Notes under the pieces: model-generated
Told to the model about the DNA's origin: nothing
Database searches by the model: none
Seen by the model: only the letters and a program-made list of their open reading frames with translations
Shown here: one piece after another, positions 59,499 through 64,000 of the stretch
Layout: each line of letters opens with the position of its first letter
Position numbering within the stretch: the stretch's first letter is position 1
Program-made: the position numbers and the translations under genes
Assembly: GCA_020746105.1 (NCBI GenBank)
Contig: CM036658.1
Span: 35,581,004 to 35,645,003, forward strand
Source: Trogon surrucura
Taxonomy: Eukaryota; Chordata; Aves; Trogoniformes; Trogonidae
Direction: 5' to 3'
DNA: 64,000 nt

Positions 59499-61193
59499 GA
59501 TAAAACTAACACCAGAGGCAATGTAGGCCCACTGATGAATGAGGTGGGTGCCTTGGTGACACATGATACAGAGAAGGCAGAGTTACTGAATGCCTTCTTT
59601 GCCTCTGTCTACTCTGCCGGAGGCTGTCCTGAGGAGCCCCATTCCCCTGAGGCCCCAGAGGAAGTCAGGGTAGTGGAGGAGTATGCTTTAGTCAATGAGG
59701 ACTGGGTTAGGGACCAATTAAGCAATCTGGACATCCATAAATCCATGGGTCCAGATGGGATGCATCCACGGGTGCTGAGGCAGCTGGCTGATGTCATTGC
59801 TAGACCACTCTCCATCATCTTGGCCAAGTCTTGGGAGACGGGAGAGGTGCCTGAGGACTGGAGGGAAGCAAATGTCACTCCAGTCTTCAAAAAGGGCAAG
59901 AAGGAGGACCCGGGTAACTATAGACCGGTCGGCCTCACCTCCATCCCTGGGAAAGTGATGGAACAACTTATCCTTGGTGCCATCTCAAGGCATATCAGGG
60001 ATAAGAGGGTCATTAGAGACAGTCAACATGGCTTCACCAAAGGGAAGTCGTGCTTGACTAACCTCATCGCCTTTTATGAGGATATAACAAGGTGGATAGA
60101 TGATGGCCGAGCAGTGGATGTGGTCTACCTTGACTTCAGTAAAGCATTTGACACAGTCTCCCACAGCATCCTTGCTGCTAAACTGCAGAAGTATGGTCTA
60201 GACTCTCGGGTAGTGAGGTGGACTGTGAACTGGCTGAGGGGAAGAAGCCAAAGAGTTGTGGTCAATGGGGCAGAGTCTGGCTGGAGACCTGTATCCAGTG
60301 GAGTGCCTCAAGGGTCGGTACTGGGACCAGTATTATTCAATATATTCATCGATGACTTGGATGAGGGACTAGAGAGTACTATCAGCAAATTTGCTGATGA
60401 CACCAAGCTGGGAGGAGTGGCTGACACACCAGAAGGCTGTGTTGCCATCCAGCGAGACCTGGACAGGCTGGAGCGTTGGGCGGGGAAAAATTTAATGAAA
60501 TATAAGAAGGGTAAATGTAGGGTCTTGCATCTGGGTAGGAACAACCTCGGGTTCCAGTATAAGTTGGGGAATGACTTATTAGAGAGTAGTGTAGGGGAAA
60601 GGGACCTGGGAGTCTTGGTGGACAGCAGGATGACCATGAGCCAGCACTGTGCCCTTGTGGCCAGGAAGGCCAATGGCGTCCTGGGGTGTATTAGAAGGGG
60701 GGTGGTTAGTAGGTCGAGAGAGGTTCTCCTTCCCCTCTACTCTGCCCTGGTGAGACTCCATCTGGAATACTGTGTCCAGTTCTGGGCCCCTCAGTTCAAG
60801 AAAGACAGGGAACTGCTGGAGAGAGTCCAGCACAGGGCAACTAGGATGATTAAGGGAGTGGAGCATCTCCCTTATGAGAAAAGACTGAAGGAGCTGGGGC
60901 TCTTTAGTTTGGAGAAGAGGAGGCTGAGGGGTGACCTCATTAATGTTTACAAATATATCAAGGGTGAGTGTCACGAGGATGGAGCCAGGCTCTTCTCGGT
61001 GACAACCACTGATAGGACAAGGGGTAATGGGCTGAAACTGGAACATAAGAGGTTCCGCTTAAACTCGAGAAGAAACTTCTTCTCAGTGAGGGTGACGGAG
61101 CCCTGGAACAGGCTGCCCAGGGAGGTTGTGGAGTCTCCTTCTCTGGAGACATTCAAGACCTGCCTGGACACGTTCCTGTGTGGCATAGTCTAG
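59385..61193 (+). CDS. CR1 ORF2 fragment: reverse transcriptase plus C-terminal region (602-codon frame)
   Basis: The frame happens to run in from flanking DNA: the first 38 or so residues ([10 protein letters not shown]... to about HLY) are not CR1, which begins at [14 protein letters not shown]. It then carries the full [52 protein letters not shown] with the catalytic Asp, [18 protein letters not shown] and FADDTKLGG, then the C-terminal segment to [14 protein letters not shown]. All catalytic motifs look intact, and EDWREAN keeps the Trp that is Arg at 41 kb. Without endonuclease and ORF1 it cannot move by itself. The start codon in flanking DNA is probably coincidental. Confidence 0.9.
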   Translation: MHVKWPWYFVPACRTTPCFVLLGRVHVFTHLRGQHLYADKTNTRGNVGPLMNEVGALVTHDTEKAELLNAFFASVYSAGGCPEEPHSPEAPEEVRVVEEYALVNEDWVRDQLSNLDIHKSMGPDGMHPRVLRQLADVIARPLSIILAKSWETGEVPEDWREANVTPVFKKGKKEDPGNYRPVGLTSIPGKVMEQLILGAISRHIRDKRVIRDSQHGFTKGKSCLTNLIAFYEDITRWIDDGRAVDVVYLDFSKAFDTVSHSILAAKLQKYGLDSRVVRWTVNWLRGRSQRVVVNGAESGWRPVSSGVPQGSVLGPVLFNIFIDDLDEGLESTISKFADDTKLGGVADTPEGCVAIQRDLDRLERWAGKNLMKYKKGKCRVLHLGRNNLGFQYKLGNDLLESSVGERDLGVLVDSRMTMSQHCALVARKANGVLGCIRRGVVSRSREVLLPLYSALVRLHLEYCVQFWAPQFKKDRELLERVQHRATRMIKGVEHLPYEKRLKELGLFSLEKRRLRGDLINVYKYIKGECHEDGARLFSVTTTDRTRGNGLKLEHKRFRLNSRRNFFSVRVTEPWNRLPREVVESPSLETFKTCLDTFLCGIV

Positions 61194-61283
61194 GCATTCC
61201 TGCTCTGGCAGGGGGATTGGACTTGATGATCTTTCGAGGTCCCTTCCAATCCCTAACATTCTATGATTCTATGATTCTATGAT
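59499..61283 (+). mobile_element. CR1: Young CR1 LINE, 5'-truncated, ORF2 3' half open
   Basis: The sister of the 41 kb element. It begins at GATAAAACTAACACCAGAGG, only 18 bp downstream of the start of the other copy, and ends with the same three ATTCTATG units plus AT. The 1785 bp align without an indel. I count 29 base differences, all in the first 1337 bp. The flanks are unrelated to those at 41 kb, so it is an independent insertion and not part of a larger duplication. No clear target site duplication was seen. Confidence 0.97.
61213..61253 (+). other. CR1 3'-terminal hairpin
   Basis: GGGATTGGA (61213-61221) pairs with TCCAATCCC (61245-61253), identical to the hairpin of the 41 kb copy and placed just before the 8-bp tail. 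Confidence 0.8.
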
Positions 61284-62697
61284 AGTACAGGAGGTAAGAA
61301 CTTTGAGGACTGGGATTCCACATGTTAAACCAGGAAAGGAAATTTGGCCTACTTACGTCAGCTGAGAATAAAAATACATTCTAGTTTTTCCTGTGTTATA
61401 AAAAGTATCACATTACACAGAAAATTATTTTCAGTGTCTCTCACATCTTTTGTTGTGGGTTGTTCTTTTTTTTCCTTTACAGGTTTCATATTCATTCACA
61501 GGAGGCCTTAATGAAACAAAAATTCTGTAAATAATTCTTAAAATAACATCACATTTTTAAAAATGTCTCTATAGGTGTTTATCATAAGCCATAGCTAACT
61601 TGAAATAAAAGGCAGTGTTTTAATTAGTACAAGTAAATACTGTTATTAAGCAATTAATCATACAAGCATCTATGGCTGGTAATTATTCTTGTTTAAACAA
61701 ATACAGATGACTTCCCTAAGAATGGAATTTTGCTATTGGCTTCTCCAGTGCTTTTCAATGAAGTATTATGTAGTGGTAGTTATATATAAAGAGTAAGAGA
61801 ACTAGAATGATTGTTCGTAATACTCCTAATTTAGAGGTGATTCAACAAAAATGTTTGCTTTATTAACTTAAAAGTAAAACCTCCCGAACAAAAAGTAATT
61901 TCTTCATTAAAATTATTATTCTTTGATAATGAACAGTTCTTGGAAAATGAGTATTTAATATGTAACCAATTAGCAAAAAAAATAAGTCAATTACCAAACA
62001 CAATCTCTGTGTTAAATGTTAATTGAATTCAGAGGTATTTTTAATAAGATTAATATGGAAAAAACAAATTAAGAAAAAAGTCAATTTAGCCTCAGTTTAA
62101 TCTATTAATCAAGAACAATGTTTGGGTTTTATAGACATATTTATAGCAATACTTATAGTAATGGTTAATTTAACATTCACAAGTCCAATTCATAACCAAA
62201 GGGCTTGGAAATTCAGTTAAGCCTGCTCTTTATGTAGTTGAACATAAGTAAAAGATATACTTCAATGCAAAAGCTAGAAATAAAATACCAGCAATACTCC
62301 TTTGATCTTAACAAAGTGCTGAATTAAGCCTGACCCTATATTGATTTGTACATTATAGCACTGTTTGAATAAATATGCATCTTAAAATATGCAGTAGAAA
62401 AGATCTTCAGTTCTTCAAGGTATGGAAAACAGGAAAAAATAAATGGAGGGAAATCAATGTTTTCTTTTCTTTCATTCTTAGCAGTTATGGGGAGTTGGAG
62501 ATGATATAACTCAAAAAAGGATTTTTATAGTGTGTGTAAAGTTTGATTTGTCATCCAATCTTTCTGTTTTAATTAAATTTATGACCAAAATATGTGCCCA
62601 GGTATTGGAAAATCCAGTATGAACTTCCTTGAAAATGAAATGTGTTTTGAACTTTTCTCTCCTGTAATCTAATCAATTTTAATCTGAAAGTCAAACA
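61284..62697. other. Unique AT-rich DNA, no gene seen
   Basis: AT-rich, non-repetitive sequence with many TTAATT/TAATTA-like words around 61610-62110. It might hold conserved noncoding DNA, but nothing can be shown from the sequence alone. Confidence 0.45.
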
Positions 62698-63560
62698 GCT
62701 GGGTGGGGAGAAAACTTACAAAATACAGCAAAGTCAAGTGTAGAGTTTTACACTGGGAAAGAGCAGCACCATGTGCCAGTGTAAGTTGGGGACTGATGTG
62801 TCGGAGAGTATCATAAAAGAAAGGGACTTGGGTGTCCTGGTGGACAGCAGAATGACCATGAGCCAGCAATATTCCCTGGTGGCCAAGAAAGCCAACGGCA
62901 TCCTGGGGTATATCAGAAGGGGTGTGGCTAGTAGGTCGAGAGAGGTTCTCCTCCCACTCTACTCTGCCCTGGTGAGGTCACATGTGGAATATTGTGTCCA
63001 GTTCTGGGCCCCTCAGTTCAAGAGAGAGAGGGAACTGCTGGAGAGAGTCCGGTGTAGAGCCGCAGAGATGACGAAGGGAGTGGAACATCTGCCTTATGAG
63101 GAAAGACTGAAAGAACTGGGTGTCTTTAGCTTGGAGGAGATTGAGGGTGACCTTATTAATGTTTATAAATATGTAAAGGTTGAGTGTCACACGGATGGAA
63201 CCAGGCTCTTCTCAGTGATGTCCACTGACAGGAAAAGAGGCAATGGGTACAAGCTGGAGCATAGAAAGTCTCACAAAACCATTAGGAAAAACTTTTTCCC
63301 TGTGAGGGTGACAGAGCACTGGCACAGGCTGCCCAAGCAGGTTGTGGAGTTTCCTTCCCTGGAAATTCAAAACAGACATTCAAAACCTGTCTGGACATGT
63401 TCCTGTGTGACTTAATCTAGATGATCTTGTTTTGGCAGTGGGGTTGGACTAGAAGATCTTTCTTTCAGGGTCTTTTCTAATCCCTAACATTCTGTGATTC
63501 TGTGATTCTGTCATTCAGTCATTTTGTGATTCTGTCATTCTATCATTCTGTGATTGTGAT
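62698..63560 (+). mobile_element. CR1: CR1 LINE, 3' fragment with long variant tail
   Basis: It begins at AGCTGGGTGGGGAGAAAACT in the segment after the RT FADD box. One frame (62771-63415) reads [60 protein letters not shown] and [20 protein letters not shown]. The frame is nearly intact. The KRRLR of the [12 protein letters not shown] block is missing, and a duplicated CATTCAAAAC-type stretch near 63366-63385 disturbs the C-terminus ([18 protein letters not shown]). The tail consists of about eight 8-bp units, mostly ATTCTGTG or ATTCTGTC. Confidence 0.95.
63489..63560 (+). repeat. CR1 tail, (ATTCTGTG)n variant, about eight units
   Basis: Eight consecutive 8-bp units with the changes ATTCTGTG, ATTCTGTC, ATTCAGTC, ATTTTGTG and ATTCTATC, then a partial unit. 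The two young copies here carry only three perfect ATTCTATG units. The expansion probably followed insertion, by slippage. Confidence 0.93.
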
Positions 63561-64000
63561 GTGGTATAGTGATACGGGAATTGAACTAATGTTTGAAAGA
63601 AAATATCTTTACAGAAAAGTTTGAAGATAGAATCCTGCTTTGGGAAAGAGAGGTGATCTTGGTAGTGTTGTGGTCTTTTTTTGTATAAAAAGAAAATAAA
63701 AATTTCAACCAATAAACTTTAGCTATTTTATAAAACGTCACACAGAGAGGAAGAATTTGTAATGTATTTGCATGCAGCTATTTCTCATATTATGCACCTA
63801 AGCCCTAAGCCTGTAAACTTTGCCTCATAGTATCATTGTGATTCCCATAGTAAATCACTATTTCCATAATGATTCTCTTTATTCCCCCAAAAGCAGAATA
63901 CTTACCATATTTATTACCCTCTGGCAAAGACTCTCCTTTGTTTGGTGCATCATAACCTTAGCCTAGCTTCTCTCAGGAGTTCAGCATTTCACAAAATCTC
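63561..64000. other. Unique AT-rich DNA, no gene seen
   Basis: Nothing recognisable to the window end. Confidence 0.5.

Overview
The window looks like an AT-rich, gene-poor stretch of a bird nuclear genome, either intergenic or deep inside a large intron. The main evidence is about fifteen pieces of CR1 LINEs (the dominant avian retrotransposon). Many end in the diagnostic 8-bp tail repeat ATTCTATG, and one carries a solo LTR of avian ERVL type. No host protein-coding gene, rRNA, tRNA or CRISPR array could be recognised. Almost every open frame longer than about 100 codons is CR1 ORF2 or its antisense shadow. By my hand-drawn boundaries CR1 covers about 13 kb (about one fifth), above the roughly one tenth or less usual for birds, which hints at a lineage with a CR1 expansion (inference only).

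Layout. 1-7.9 kb: unique AT-rich DNA with three short CR1 tails and two weak exon-like segments. 7.9-10.6 kb: an old, decayed CR1 with endonuclease and reverse transcriptase remnants. Its 3' end is replaced by a hexanucleotide (AAAAAG)n tract of about 140 bp inside a 193-base all-purine strand. 10.6-35.2 kb: unique AT-rich DNA with a few small CR1 tails, one very decayed CR1-like coding scrap, a short GC-rich island near 21 kb and possible conserved noncoding blocks. 35.2-38 kb: a minus-strand CR1 split by a 799-bp solo LTR with a 5-bp target duplication. 41.0-42.8 kb and 59.5-61.3 kb: two young plus-strand CR1 copies, each keeping an uninterrupted reading frame for the reverse transcriptase and C-terminal half of ORF2. 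They align over 1785 bp without an indel. 48.3-48.7 kb: a CR1 tail. 54.2-57 kb: a plus-strand CR1, complete at its 5' coding end but lacking the RT region, nested inside an older minus-strand CR1. 62.7-63.6 kb: a CR1 3' end with an unusually long, variant tail.

How the pieces relate. The window is a small stratigraphy of retrotransposition: old decayed CR1s, then CR1-into-CR1 and LTR-into-CR1 nesting, then two late insertions of one subfamily. The most notable pattern is in that young pair. I count 29 differences in the first 1337 bp and none in the last 448 bp, which suggests gene conversion or a mosaic source. I did not find a convincing new biological system. Exon-like and conserved-looking segments are listed with low confidence because chance can produce them.
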